Of a DNA stretch of 64,000 bases, positions 32,942-44,997 are shown one piece after another. The first letter of the stretch is position 1. Each line of letters starts with the position of its first letter. The stretch comes from Neckera pumila (taxonomy: Eukaryota > Streptophyta > Bryopsida > Hypnales > Neckeraceae), in NCBI GenBank assembly GCA_963969595.1, contig OZ018416.1, forward strand, positions 7,828,065 through 7,892,064, given 5' to 3'. Made by a program: the position numbers and the translations under genes. The notes under the pieces are model-generated. The model did not search any database. It had not been told where the DNA came from and worked only from the letters and a program-made list of their open reading frames with translations.

Positions 32942-32950
32942 AAACCCTAG
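32942..32950 (+). promoter_or_regulatory. telo-box in the BTF3 upstream region
   Basis: AAACCCTAG lies 130 bp before the BTF3 start codon, in a GC-rich stretch (about 32860-33070) that is probably the promoter and leader. Telo-boxes are common near the transcription start of plant ribosomal and translation-factor genes, which fits this gene. Confidence 0.5.
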
Positions 32951-33079
32951 CTGGGTCTTACGGGGCTCTCTCGCAGAGCTCTTTCCTTTTGGCAAAGCCC
33001 TCGTCGTCACCTGCGACCCTCCGACTCCCTGCCCGCGCGTCGATTCTCCGCGAAGCGGCTGCTTTGCCTATCTGCCACC

Positions 33080-34622
33080 ATGAATCGGGAGAAGCTCATG
33101 AAGATGGCCAGTGCCGTGCGCACTGGCGGAAAGGGCAGCGTTAGAAGGTACCCGCATTTCGCCATTTTTTTGCCTCCTTTCACAAACTTTTTTCATACTT
33201 TTTCAAACTTTTCGGGGCCGTGTACTAGGTTTTTCTCTTCAGGGCTCCTCATTTTGAGTTTTAGGTCCCTGTGGTCAAGTGGTATGTCGCCTGTTTGAAG
33301 GGACTGCCTTGGCGTATTTTGAGGTTAGGGGTTTATAGGGTTTTAGTGTTGGTAGAAGGTGCATTTGCCTGTTGTTGGAGTTTTTCTGGTCGTGTTCTAC
33401 GGTTTACTCTTAAGGTCAGTGAGATGTTCGGAGCGAATGGCTTGACTTATTTTGTGATTGGAGTGTTTAGGGTTTTTTGGGGGGGGGTCAGATGCTTTAT
33501 GAATGCTAACGTTTTCCAATTATTCAACATTATGTAGTACTTGATTATTGATTAAGAGTTGAGCTGAATGTTCGGTTTTATCTGAGCAACCTCAATTTGG
33601 TCACTCCCGGGGGAGGTTTCCCTATATTTTAGGGTTTGGTTATTCTGCGTGTTTGTGCCAATTTTCATGTCAAATTGTAATGTGTACTGTCACTTCGAAT
33701 TTCGGCAGAAAGAAAAAAGCGGTACACAAGACCACTACCACTGATGACAAGAGGTTGCAAAATACCTTAAAGAGGCTCGGAGTGAACACCATTCCTGGCA
33801 TTGAAGAGGTCAACATCTTTAAGGATGAGACTGTCATCCATTTCGTCAACCCTAAGGGTACTTCCCAAGACCTAAATAGAAACTTATTATGATGTGTGAC
33901 GTTTCTATTTTTCTGCTCCTGATATACTTGTCTAACTTTTGGTTTATATATTTAGAGTAGTACTTGTGAAATTTTTGAACGAGTTTCTATCCTTCTTTCA
34001 ATTTGAGCCTAAGTTCATTCTAGACTCTTAGCTTTGGTTAATGTAGTCAGCGTACATAAACAAAGTTTTTCGACATTCGTGAATGCTCACAGTTTGCACT
34101 TCTCTATTGCAGTGCAAGCGTCTATTGCTGCCAACACATGGGTTGTTAGTGGACCTTCGCAGACCAAGAGTAAGAACTTTCAGCATTAAACATTTGCTAG
34201 TTGCTCTGGTATGAAGTTAATTTGAAATCATATGTGTTGAAAGACGTTTGGTACTTACTTCATGACCTATCTGTTCAAATTTTTACAGAGCTTGAGGAAC
34301 TCTTGCCAAGCATCATCAACCAACTTGGTACGTCTTTCTCTCTGTGGCCTATTTCTGTTTACTGTCACTTATCTTTCTTGATACTTTTATATTCTTGGCA
34401 TTAATGAAGATATGGGTTCACTGTTATGAGTCTCTTAATACAAATAATCATGTACTTTTCTTTTCAGGCCCTGACAACTTGGTGAATCTGAAGAAGCTCG
34501 CCCAGCAGTACCAGAGGCAAGAAACTGCAGGGCCTATCGAGGAGGAGGATGAAGACGTCCCTGAACTCGTAGAAGGAGAGAACTTTGAGGATGCTTCTAA
34601 GGAGGAAGCTAAAACTGCTTAG
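33080..34622 (+). CDS. BTF3: BTF3 / nascent polypeptide-associated complex beta subunit
   Basis: Five coding exons: 33080-33147, 33709-33857, 34113-34169, 34289-34327, 34468-34622. They total 468 nt (155 aa) with matching phases and GT-AG introns. The start GCCACCATG is a good initiation context. The protein begins MNREKLMKM and has the basic ribosome-contact segment RRKKKAVHK (residues ~22-30), then the NAC domain: [39 protein letters not shown], and [10 protein letters not shown] followed by [15 protein letters not shown]. The tail is acidic ([18 protein letters not shown]), as in other plant BTF3 proteins. As NAC beta it pairs with the alpha subunit and binds nascent chains at the ribosome exit tunnel in the cytosol. 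Length and domain order are normal, with nothing broken. Confidence 0.97.
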
Positions 34623-35341
34623 GCAAATTTTGTATTTGTTTGTGCAAAAATTGGTGTGGATGTTGTTCCACGTGTTTGTCCTCAGCACTAGCACTCTGTT
34701 GATCCTTGACAAACTTCTCAGCTTGTCTCTTATTTTGATTTTGTACAGTTGAGTAAGAAGCGTTTGCAAGGAATAGCGCCACTTCCGGCGTGCTGATTAT
34801 GTGGCTACAACTTTTGAACATTTGGAGATTTATTCTGTTGTCTTGCCCATCTGTGTCTGTCCTGCTGACAACTACAGATTTACCAGTTGTCTTTCCAGTT
34901 GAGGTATTTTACTTTCTACTTTATGTGATTGATTTCATTCTAACACCAGTGGCTACTTTTCATGACTATATCTTTCATCGTACGAGATTAAAAGCGGGCC
35001 TGATAGGTTCTGTGGGTGTTATGCTGCTTTTCTTTCTGTTATATTTAGCTTATTAATTTGTTATAATTGTCCGGCTCTTTTTACCTACCTTGAACTGAAG
35101 TACTGAACCTTTTTGCTTCTGGAAACAGTTCTGAAACTTGGTAGGATTTGTCTGTACTCGGTTCCAGTATGCACCTGCCGCTCTGAGATAACTCGACTTC
35201 ATTTCAACGTGGTCATGGATGGTTCTGTTTCTCGTAATGATAATATTTCACACGAAGAATAGAAATCAGAATTTTCTTTCATGTGGAGGAAATCTTTGTA
35301 GTTTGAAGATGAATTCCATGACAAAAAATTAATTCCACTCA
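34623..35341 (+). other. 3' untranslated and downstream DNA of BTF3
   Basis: No further coding exon is seen. Hydrophobic frames at about 34790-35056 are T-rich non-coding DNA. The transcript end is not resolved. Confidence 0.4.
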
Positions 35342-35803
35342 GAACATCCGCGGTGGCCCTCCAAATTGATTGGCGTTTGAGGAGAACCTGCTGCAGCTGC
35401 TCAAGACTGATGGAGTGGGAGAGGAAAAGACAGTCACTGTGCAATCATTACAGTATTTTTTGCCTTGTCTTTTTCATTTGGAGGGCTTGACAAAGAGTGC
35501 ACATAGTGTGGCAGTGGCATTAAAGTTTAGTGGGCCTGCGGTAGTGGCAAATCTAATATCAAGGGACAGGGGATCTCATTTCTTGGTGAAACTAGTGGGA
35601 CCTTCACACTGGCGCTCCAAGCATTTCATTTCTTGGTGAAACTAGTGGGACCTTCAAATTGGCGCTCCAAGCATCTCATTTCTTAGTGAAACTAGAGTGG
35701 ATCTTAAAATTGGTGCTTTAGACATCTCATTTCTTGGTGAAACTAGTGGGACCTTCAAAACTGGCACTCTAGGCAGCTGTATGAAGGACCATAGGGGATG
35801 CTC
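35342..35803. mobile_element. PIF/Harbinger-like MITE containing a 50 bp tandem array
   Basis: The left end GAACATCCGCGGTGGCCC is roughly the inverse of the right end ATAGGGGATGCTC, and TTA follows at 35804-35806. The left flank is TCA, so the target duplication is not exact. Inside, a 50 bp unit (TCTTGGTGAAACTAGTGGGA, CCTTCA, TGGCGCTCCAAGCAT) repeats at about 35581, 35631, 35681 and 35732. Confidence 0.55.
35575..35775. repeat. four-copy 50 bp tandem repeat
   Basis: Copies 1 and 2 are nearly identical, copy 3 is the most diverged and copy 4 is close to copy 1. The core is CATTTCTTGGTGAAACTAGT. Confidence 0.95.
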
Positions 35804-35811
35804 TTATGGAT

Positions 35812-36213
35812 TAAGGTAAAAGACCCCATTGCGGTCATTTTTTCCCACACAAAGATGAGTGTGAGAGACAGTGAGGGCATTTGAAATTATATTTTTTGGA
35901 CCAAGTATGAATTAGTTCTGAATTTTTGAAGTGATCAGCCCATAGGAGTCTGTAGGCTACTTCATGACCAACAAAATCTGAATCCAATATGGTCATCTTC
36001 CTACCCAATGTAGTCACAACATTTTCAAACATAGAAGACCTAAGAAGTCAGTTTTTACAAAAAAATTTACACTGAAAAGTTGGAAGTACCTATTGAGGTC
36101 ACTAATTACTCCATAACTACCATGTAAGACATTGATTGTGGTCTAAAAAATCACAATGGGGTCATTAGGTGTCCATCATGGGTCATTTGACCGCAATGGG
36201 GTCATGTACCTTA
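35812..36213. mobile_element. MITE with TAAGGTA ends
   Basis: The left end TAAGGTAAAAGACCCCATTG and CGGTCA after it are the inverse of the right end TGACCGCAATGGGGTCATGT plus ACCTTA. 402 bp, non-coding. A relative lies at 60123-60568. Confidence 0.8.
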
Positions 36214-36309
36214 TTTGAATCCAGTCTATAGATGTTTGGTTCATGGAATCCAAATTTGCATTCTTAAACCAAATTTATTAAATGGTACTACACAACATTC
36301 TCTAGCAAG

Positions 36310-36623
36310 CCTAGTTGAGCATTTTGAATGAGATACATAGCCATATGGCACAAATAGAGTCTTTTACCTTGTAGCAATTTTGTATTGTTTGGCAACCATT
36401 CTCTTTTGTATTTTTTGTCCAAATGTGGCCTTTTACATGGTACTATCAATGCATCAATTTCTTTTCAATTGAGCATTTTGAATGAGGCTAGTCAAATGGC
36501 ACAAATAGGATCTCTTCCCTTGTAGCAATTTATTATTGTATGGCAACCATTGTCTTTTGTACTTTTTGTCCCAATGTGGCCTGTTATATGGTACTATCAA
36601 TGCACCAATTTCTTTCTAGTTGA
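36310..36623. repeat. two-copy ~155 bp tandem repeat
   Basis: GAGCATTTTGAATGAG recurs at 36316 and 36471. Each unit continues with ATGGCACAAATAG, CTTGTAGCAATTT, GGCAACCATT, TCCAAATGTGGCC or TCCCAATGTGGCC, and TACTATCAATGCA. Confidence 0.9.
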
Positions 36624-37459
36624 ACCTAAGGGCATGACAAGGCTATTATCTCCAAAGATCCAAGGATTTGGGACAAAATAGAAATATAAAGTGTATAACA
36701 TTTTAAAACAATTTGTATCAAAGATAACAATGTTAAACATAAAAAGTGGAAAGTAATTGTACGGTCAAAATTTCAAAACTATTTATAGATTTGTTTCATA
36801 TAAATTTGAAGATTTCACTATGAAAACTTTCCAAAATTGAAATTTTATCTTCAATATTTGAATTTTTTATGATTGGTCAAAATTGTAGTTTCAGTTGATT
36901 TGTAAAAAATGGCATGAAATTTAACAATGCAAGCATGAAGAATTTTTCCAAATAGTAAACTTTGCAATGCTAATCAAATACTAAATACTTGAAACTTTTT
37001 TTTTATCTTATTGTAGCGATCTTAAATTCAAATATAAAAATAAAAAGACAACACAATCTAACTTGTATAGAAAAAATAAAATTTGAATTTTTTCAATATA
37101 CTATCCAAAAATATTGCATGAAGTTGGAGGCAACTATAAACTAGAGTTGATAGCCTTTAGAGATTAAAAGAAATAACTCCAATTGTTTGTTGGATTGGCG
37201 TAAACTAAGGACTAATTCATATTGAGTCCCACTAATAACTACAAGTAGCTATAGGAATTACACCAATATTATGTACCTCGGTGAAGAAGGAGGCTCCATG
37301 GTAGCATCGATTTTTTATATTATAATAGTCTATAGTAGTCTCATATTATTAGGCATGTTAGTGTTGTGTATTATAGGAGTGTTCAATGGTAGTGTAGGTG
37401 GAAATGGATAGAAAAGTTATGTTTATTGTGGATGTAGTATCAAGTTCATATCATGTGGT
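36624..37459. other. AT-rich intergenic DNA
   Basis: No gene or repeat is recognised. Confidence 0.4.
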
Positions 37460-38354
37460 TTAATTCCCAAAGGACCATTTGTCTACTCAAGGGACAAATG
37501 GAAGCATGGATAGGTTTGTATGGTCTCAATTTTTATCTAATTTTTAAAACGTTTTTGAATATAGAAATCAGAAATAATTTCTAGGAATATAATTTCAATT
37601 TCAATTTGTAACCGGGAGCCAAAATTATGCATCTTATACCATAGTAAGTTCTTTTTTTGGTTTGGTGGACAAAAAAAAAGAAAAAAATTGAAATTTTTCA
37701 TTTCAAATAGATTGTATTTTTGGTTCATTCCATTTGGATTAGTGATGTGAAAGTTGTGGAGCATCTTGTTTTGAAAGCAATCATAGAAACTTCATGAGAA
37801 AAAATATTAGATTCGTTTTTGAATTTAATTTTTAAAATTTTTCAAAACAAAAAGCTCTATAGGATTTAGTTTGCTTGCTAGAATAATTTCACCATTGGAA
37901 TTAGTTTGTTTCAATTCCATCTTAGAGCTAGCAACAATTTAGTTTTTCCTTCAATCTTGAACCTACTTCTACTTTACAATGTTTTAAGGAATGAGTATCA
38001 AGTCTTTTTTTATTTTTATTTTCTAGACTCTCTATTCCATCCTTCAACATAAAAAATAAGAACATCAAAATGTGTAGTGTAAATATTTTAAGTTAAGAAG
38101 ATTCAAAGTCTTATTATCTAATCATGAAGGTGCAAAGTAAAACTTATTTTCTTCACTTTATACACAAATATCTTGCAATCTACAAGGTCAAAGTTTATGA
38201 AATTTCTTCTTCACGTTCATATAGTAGTCTAGTGCAAGATCCTACGGAGAGATATGCGCAAAAACAATTTTCAAGATGTTTTGCTCTTTACAATAGAAAT
38301 GTCAATTTCTAGTATTTTTTGACAAAAAATAGACCTCGATTCTTGAGGGATTAA
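37460..38354 (+). mobile_element. TTAA-flanked element, family 3 (copy k)
   Basis: TTAA-TTCCCAAAGGACC at the left and TTCTTGAGGGA-TTAA at the right. Interior landmarks match copies j and m: TTTGCTTGCTAGAATAAT, CACCATTGGAATTAGT, ATATCTTGCAATCTAC and AGTGCAAGATCCTACGG. 895 bp, non-coding. Confidence 0.75.
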
Positions 38355-39703
38355 TGAATAAGTATAACTTTTTACATGTTTGATTGTCTTCCCATTGTTT
38401 ATAGTTTTGCTCTCTACAAATTTATAGCTAACTAATACTTATAGTGTACAGACGGTTTTGGGCTTCACATCCAAATATTTAAAATTTTCAATTTGTAAAC
38501 CTTTGGAAGTTTTATGGGCATGAGCATCATGCAAAAGGTAAAGGAATTTTTTTGAAGAATTTTTCAAGAACTTGGATTTTTCCAACGAAAAAGTCGTAAC
38601 TCTAGAAGGGTACCACTTTGGTAATAGGCATGCGTTCAAATATGATTCAATATTTGGACCAATAGGTGCATTCTATATTTCCATATAATAAAGAGGAAGT
38701 CATTTATCAAATATTTTGTATGTCAACATCATTTTAGGGTTAACCATGCAAATGAATCAAATAAATGAATTTGATAACATTGAAATTTTGCTCAAGACAT
38801 ATTCCCAAACGTGCTTAGGCGGGTTTTGTATACGGGAGAAGACTACGCACCATGGATACAAGTTTGGCAATCCCATTGCATGCAAAATTCTTCTAGCAAT
38901 GTAAATTTGCATCTTGAAATCTACAAATATTTGCTCACAATAGGCTTGCCTAAACTTGTGCCTGGAATGGATTATTCTACCTTAGTAGTAAGGGTAGTGT
39001 ATCCCATTTTTGTTATGCTGTATGTAGAGTTTTTAATAATTTGTGAATAGTTTTGGTTATGTCAACACATTTCAAACTTCAAACTTGAAAGGCCACACAA
39101 AATAATCACATTTGTATGAACAGAAGGGTAATTGTCATTCCTATATTAAAAATGAATAGAAATGACATAGTTGTATAATGATTACCATGTATATCGTGTG
39201 TCTACTATACACCATTTTTATGCATTTTTCATATAAAAAAAATCTTGTGTAGATCCTTCTATTTATGTAAAAAGTATAAAATGAGATTATTCTCCATGGC
39301 CTTCCAAATTCAAGATGAGACAAAAATCCCCTATTTCATCAGTAAGGTAGAATGATTCATTACCTAGTGCATTCAATGATGCACCTTAATAAATTTAGAT
39401 AATAAACAAAAATTAATTTCATATTTTTTATAAAGAATGAATTTGATATTAGGAAATAAAGCTAGAAAATTTGAAAATCTACCAATATAGCATTGACTTC
39501 TTATATCATTTGCCTATAATATTCAAACGTCATTCTTGGACTTCAACTACACTTGGTCCCCATATTGGTTATGTGTGACTACAAATCCAATTTTCAATCA
39601 TTCAAAATGATATTTGTTACAAAAATTTGCTCTAGTAGAAGGTGACCTGGTCTTACTGGGATGGAACGCTCTCTTTATGTCATACAAAGAGTAGCAAGGT
39701 TGC
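38355..39703. other. AT-rich intergenic DNA
   Basis: Contains a copy of the interspersed repeat with core GGACCAATAGGTGCATT at 38648-38730. No gene is supported. Confidence 0.4.
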
Positions 39704-40633
39704 TTAACCCCTAAAGGACCAACATGCGTTTTTTGGCCGTATAGAAATTTTGGGCAGGTACGTGTGACTAGAGATATCCATATTTGAGGCTGAAATTTTA
39801 ATAGAAGGTGGGGGCAAGGAATATCTTCATGTGTACCAAGTTTCATGACATTTTGAAATACGAGTCAAAAGTTCTGACCTAATATGTTGCTTTTTTTTGT
39901 AACCGGGCAGTTTGGGCAGATCAGAAAAAATCATTTTTTCCGGAATTTTTTTTTCGAAATTGGTTCTCTACATTTATATATACTTAAAAAGCTTTGATTC
40001 ATTCCATTTTAATCAATGAGTCAAAAGTTATGAGGGTTTTTGGTTTGCGGGCAGTTATGGATTGTCTACTCTAAAAAAAACTTTAAAGTCGTTTATTTAA
40101 CTCAATTTTCAATTTTTTTGGAAAAAAAAAAAATCCGAGGATGTAAATTGATTATTACAACATTACAACCGTTGGGATTGGTATTTTAAAATTCCATGAT
40201 TAAAATTTTAACAATTTAGTATTTTGAATCATTTCTACTTCTTTCTACTTGCTATTTTTTTCCTATATGTTGTACAATTCCAAATGATGTGAAATTTTTC
40301 AAGCATATAGAAAACTTGTTGAGGAAACTGAATTCAAAGAAGCACCACCTTTATTGGCATTTTTTCATCGAAAAGTGAGCTTGCAAAGTGCAGCTGCCCG
40401 GTTTTTCGCAGGATTGAAAAAATGATTTTCAAGACTTTGCATGCTTTTATCTTATGATCCACACGGCGGAATTTTCTGAAATTTTTACCACATGTTTTCA
40501 AAATATCTTACTATATGATCCTACGGTTACATGTGTCAAAAATTGTTTTTTTCCAAAATTTGATAGTTGTATTAGAAATGGCAGTTTTGGAGCGTTTTTG
40601 GTGAGAACATAGTTATGAAACTTTAGGGGTTAA
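39704..40633 (+). mobile_element. TTAA-flanked element, family 1 (copy 3)
   Basis: TTAA-CCCCTAAAGGACCAAC at the left and GAAACTTTAGGGG-TTAA at the right. 930 bp, collinear with the copies at 13994, 15078 and 42107. Interior landmarks are GGGCAGGTACGTGTGACTAG, CATTCCATTTTAATCAATGA and GAAATGGCAGTTTTGGAGCG. Confidence 0.9.
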
Positions 40634-40636
40634 CAT

Positions 40637-40750
40637 ATGAGCCTAGGATCTTAAGCCTAAGAGCCTAAGCACCTACGTTATAGACATCTTCAATGGTTGT
40701 AGACTCAAGGCTCAAGGCTCGTAGGCTCACATTTTTAGGCTCATACACTA
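40637..40750. repeat. short inverted repeat of GAGCCTA motifs
   Basis: ATGAGCCTAGGATCTTAAGC at the left is partly inverted at the right (GTAGGCTCACATTTTTAGG then CTCAT). About 115 bp; it may be a small MITE directly after the TTAA element. Confidence 0.45.
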
Positions 40751-42106
40751 GCGTTGCTATGCAGACTAGTAGCATTGTTTATTTACACAAAAACTTGAGA
40801 CTACTTCTGGTTGTCAACCGTTACATTAGCCATTATAACATAATAAGAGGGGGATGAAAAAGTAGAATGTATTTTTTCTAAAATCAAAGGTGAAAGATTC
40901 TATTCAAGGTTACATATGGTGGATGAATACAAGAAACACTTGTCCTATTTTTTTGTCACACCATGTGTTCTTTTTTGTTTTTTGGCCATAACTTGTGAGT
41001 TACAGCTCCAAATGACTCAAGATTTATAGATAAGGTACTCATGATTATTATAAACCTTGCATAGTGTTTTTTTTTCCTATTTTCAAATTTATTTTACTAT
41101 ATAAAAACAGCCCATGATTTTATGATTGTCACAAATTCCAATTTGGGTTTTTTTAGTACTATTATAGTATCCAAACAATCAAATTTGGAGCTAGAATTTG
41201 GAGCTAAGATGGTCTTTTAGTAGACTTATAGCTATGTTTCAAAGGAATTTTTAAAATACTTAATTTTATGTGGTGTAGGAGTCCACACCAAGTGAGCTTC
41301 ATTTAGCTTGCATTTTGAAACATATAAAACATGTTTTTGGTGGTTTCTTTGGTGAATGACCATCTCCATAGAATTGTTACAAAAGGTTAATTTTTATTTT
41401 ATTTATTAAAAACAAGCAAACTATTTTTAACTAATTAAAACATCAAAGTATATATTTTCTTGAGTTTTGGCACTTTTCTTTGGTGGTTGCCTTCATCTTA
41501 AAGGTGTATGCATTAGACTTTAAAAAAAATAAATTAAAGTCTATTTTTCTAATTTTAAAGTATTCCAGGAAAAATCATGAGTACTGTTACAAAGTGCAGC
41601 AAATAGTACAGGTGTTTCTTGCAATCACCCTGGTATTCAGCTAAACATCCGTTCTCTACCATACAAGGAACATAATTTGAAGATATTGTTGCGTAGATGT
41701 CAATAACTCTCAATTGAAACAGAATGAAAATTTGAGGGTGAATATTCAGCACATCTATTCTTAAACAACAACTATGATATGAGAGGCTCTTTCCTACTAG
41801 TACTATCTCACTTCACAAGTGCGGGCTTACTCAAACTTGAAACATTCACCATAAAAGATAAGCTTTTGTCAATACAAAGCCTCTCCTCCTGTCATATAGA
41901 GTCATCAAACAAGTCAAACCAACAACTTCCTTTTTTTACAAGCTCTTGATTCTCAAATCGGTTGTCCAAGTGCGGTTGGGGCTTGAGTGAATGAGGCCTA
42001 CTTCCAATGGAGTCAAACCTTTAACTCCTGTGTTCCAAAGTTCAAAATATAGATGATGAACAAAGTACTTCTGGACAATGTTTCTAAAGCAACCTTCTTT
42101 TATGAT
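40751..42106. other. AT-rich intergenic DNA
   Basis: No gene or clear repeat is recognised. Confidence 0.4.
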
Positions 42107-43038
42107 TTAACCCCTAAAGTTTCATGATTATGTAATCACCAAAAACGCTCCAAAACTGCCATTTCTAATACAACTACCAAATTTTTGGAAAAAAACAATT
42201 CTTGACACATGTAATCGTAGTATCTTGTAGTATGATATCTTGAAAACATGTGGTAAAAATTTCTGAAAATTCCACCGTGTGGATCAAAAGATAAAAGCAT
42301 GCAAAGTTTTGAAAATCATTTTTTCAATCCTGCGAAAAACCAAGCAGCTGCACTTTGCAAGCTCACTTTTCAATGAAAAAATGCCAATAAAGGTGGTGCT
42401 TCTTTGAATTCAGTTTCCTAAACAAGTTGTCTATATGCTTGAAAAATTTCACATCATTTGGAATTGTACAACATATAGGAAAAAAATAGCAAGTAGAAAG
42501 AAGTAGAAAATGATTCAAAATACTAAATTGTTAAAAATTTAATTATGGAACTTAAAAATACCAATCCCAACGGTTGTAATGTTGTAATAATCAATCTACA
42601 TCCTAGGATTTTTTTTTTTCCAAAAAAATTGAAAATTGAGTTAAATAAACGACTTTAAAGTTTTTTTTAGAGTAGACAATCTTTAATTGCCCGCAAACCA
42701 AAAACCCTCATAACTTTTGACTCATTGATTGAAATGGAATGAATCAAAGCTTTTTAAGTATATATCAATGTAAAGAACCAATTTTTTTTTTTAAATTCCC
42801 AAAAAAATGATTTTTTTCTGATCCGCCTAAACTGCCTAGTTACAAAAAAAAGTAACATATTAGGTCACAACTTTTGACTCGTGTTTCGAAATGTCATGAA
42901 ACTTGGTACACATGAAGATATTCCTCGTCCCCACCTTCTATTAGAATTTTAGCCTCAAATATGGATATCTCTAGTCACACGTACCTGCCCAAAAATTCTA
43001 TACGGCCAAAAAATGCATGTTGGTCCTTTAGGGGCTAA
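42107..43038 (-). mobile_element. TTAA-flanked element, family 1 (copy 4, inverted)
   Basis: TTAA-CCCCTAAAGTTTCATG at the left and GGTCCTTTAGGGG-CTAA at the right (TTAA with one change). It is collinear with the reverse of copy 3 and lies 1.5 kb from it in opposite orientation. Confidence 0.9.
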
Positions 43039-44144
43039 TGAAAGTGAACTAAGTAATGGATTTGTACAAAAATTTAAGCAAAAATGCCCAATATTTTCAG
43101 AAAGGACTTAGGTGTTAAAGGGTTGATTGCGCGCGCTTGAGGACGCAAGCAGGGAGAGAATGTTGACATGGCAGCTACAGGTTCTAGAAATTGGAGAACC
43201 AAGGTCGTAGGTCTAGAGGAGAAGGAATTTGTTGGTCCCTAGGACCGGTTCGTAGTAAGGTAGATCAACCTATTACCACCCTGATTTGCAATTTGACTAT
43301 CTTGGGGCTAATTCCATGAGAGACATAAATTTTTCAGAGGTGTGCGCATGTTTCATGAATCAAACCCAAGTGAAATTATAATTTTCTGATCAAAATTGTA
43401 ATTTCTGTGAATTTTTGAAGTGTTTTACTAAAGTGCCCGTGACTAGGGTCATAAATGCCCTAATAACAACCCATAACCACCTTCTTATGTCCCTATAAGC
43501 ATCTAGGTATTCACCAATCAGCTATTGCCACATTACCCTAAATGACATAAATGCATTGATTTTGTCAGATTTCTAGATAGAATTGGCTCACTTCTGGACA
43601 GATTTGGATGGTGGAATGGGTGGAAATGGGGTCAAAAACAGGGTGGCGGAAATGGGTTGGAGACGGAATTAGGCTGGTCTACCTTAACTTACTATTCCAG
43701 CCTAACTTACAACCAGCAATCTTCAGTTCGGTCCATCTGCATAATATTGAGCTTATTGGACCTAACTTACGCTGGGCCGAACCTGCATGGTTCGACCCAT
43801 ACAGAATTATTATGGGTGTCCGCAGAAGTGAAGGAGGACGTCAGAGTCCCAGGCCAGGGAGAACTGACCCCTATATTGCCCCGAGTTTTACCCTTGCAGA
43901 AAACACTGAAATTCTTTATTTGTCACATTTGATAAAATTTGCAATTTTTGAATTCATATTTGTAATCAGAGGCCCCAAATTAGTTAGGAATGAAGAAGCG
44001 GCACAAAATAGGGGGCAGTTTTTACTTTCATCCTTTGACGGGGCAATAGAGGGGTCAGTCCTCCCCTGACAGAGTTCCATGTCAAGAATATAGACCCAGT
44101 AGAATCTTCCCCTTCTCCGTTAATACCGTCAAAAGTTTTGGATT
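43039..44144. other. intergenic DNA
   Basis: At 43258-43330 a segment (AAGGTAGATCAACCTATTAC, then CACCCTGATTTGCAAT) recurs at 47928-47990. The 153-codon frame at 43608-44069 shows no recognisable domain or splice context. No gene is supported. Confidence 0.45.
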
Positions 44145-44403
44145 TTAACCCTTGAAGAATGGACTGGTCACCGTCAAAACCATCCTTTTTTGAAATCATC
44201 AGAATATGGTGAATCAATCAATAGGAATTGCCCAATTGTTTAAAACAAAAAACAAAAACAAAAAAAATCCAATGAAAATCATTTGCTTACAAACACTCGT
44301 CACACAGAATTCCAAGGATAAAAATATACACTTTTATTGTATATAGAAGAATTTTCTACCGTTGATTGGACATTAAATGTTTGCAATGTTGTTCAAGGGT
44401 TAA
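44145..44403 (-). mobile_element. short TTAA-flanked element (copy l)
   Basis: TTAA-CCCTTGAAGAATGGAC at the left and TGTTGTTCAAGGG-TTAA at the right. 259 bp. Read in reverse it resembles copies g, h and i (GGAATTCTGTGTGACG, then GGTGACCAGTCC near the end). Confidence 0.85.
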
Positions 44404-44512
44404 TAAGATTGTTCATATGGAGATAAGGTGCAAGGTGAAGACGTTGATTTATCATGTTACTTTAATTCTCAAAGGATGAGACCTATCACGAAGGTACTCT
44501 ATCCAAAATGAA

Positions 44513-44897
44513 ACTCCCTCTATTCTTGAATAAGACCAGCATTAGATGAGTTTTGGGGGGTCGGTAGCGCCGTTTCAGGCCCGTTCCCGACGCTAGTCCC
44601 CCCTACAGTTTCAGGGAACGGCTGTTCCCAACAAGAAATTTTCAAAAAAAAAAAAAAAAAAAAAAATTTTTTACATTCTTGAAATGAAAAAAAAAAACAG
44701 AAAAAAAAAAATTATTTTTTTCCGACGTGACAGTCGCTCGGCCATGTCAGCGAGCTACCACGGCCCTGAATTCGGCAGTTCTCACAACTTCTCACAGGTT
44801 GGGAACACGCAGCCCTCCTTAGGGCTGATTTCTCATATAATGTGTTTCCTAGGTAAAACATAAAGGAAACAATGATTTATTCAGAAATAGAGGGAGT
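44513..44897. mobile_element. Stowaway-like MITE split by a nested MITE
   Basis: ACTCCCTCTATTCTTGAATA at the left and TTATTCAGAAATAGAGGGAG with T after it at the right form an inverted repeat typical of Stowaway (CTCCCTC start). The interior is interrupted by the element at 44540-44842, leaving about 80 bp of the original MITE. Confidence 0.75.
44540..44842. mobile_element. CATTAG-ended MITE nested in Stowaway
   Basis: CATTAGATGAG at the left and CTCATATAATG at the right. The interior has GCCGTTTCAGGCCCGTTCCC and long A/T runs. It belongs to the family at 32362-32634 and 17175-17455. Confidence 0.8.
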
Positions 44898-44903
44898 ATC
44901 ATT

Positions 44904-44997
44904 TTGGAACCAATAGATGCATTTTTCATTTCCACAAGGATTTGGAAAGTCATTAATCGATCACTTTTGGATGGCTTTGTCAACGTCCTTACATGTA
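44904..44997. repeat. interspersed repeat, core CCAATAGATGCATTTTTC
   Basis: A member of the CCAATAGGTGCATT family, also seen at 17628 and 60662. It is cut on its right by the MITE beginning at 44998. Confidence 0.55.

Noticed and set aside
43608..44069. 153-codon open frame on the plus strand
   Set aside because: No recognisable motif, no splice-linked partner, and composition like the surrounding repeats.
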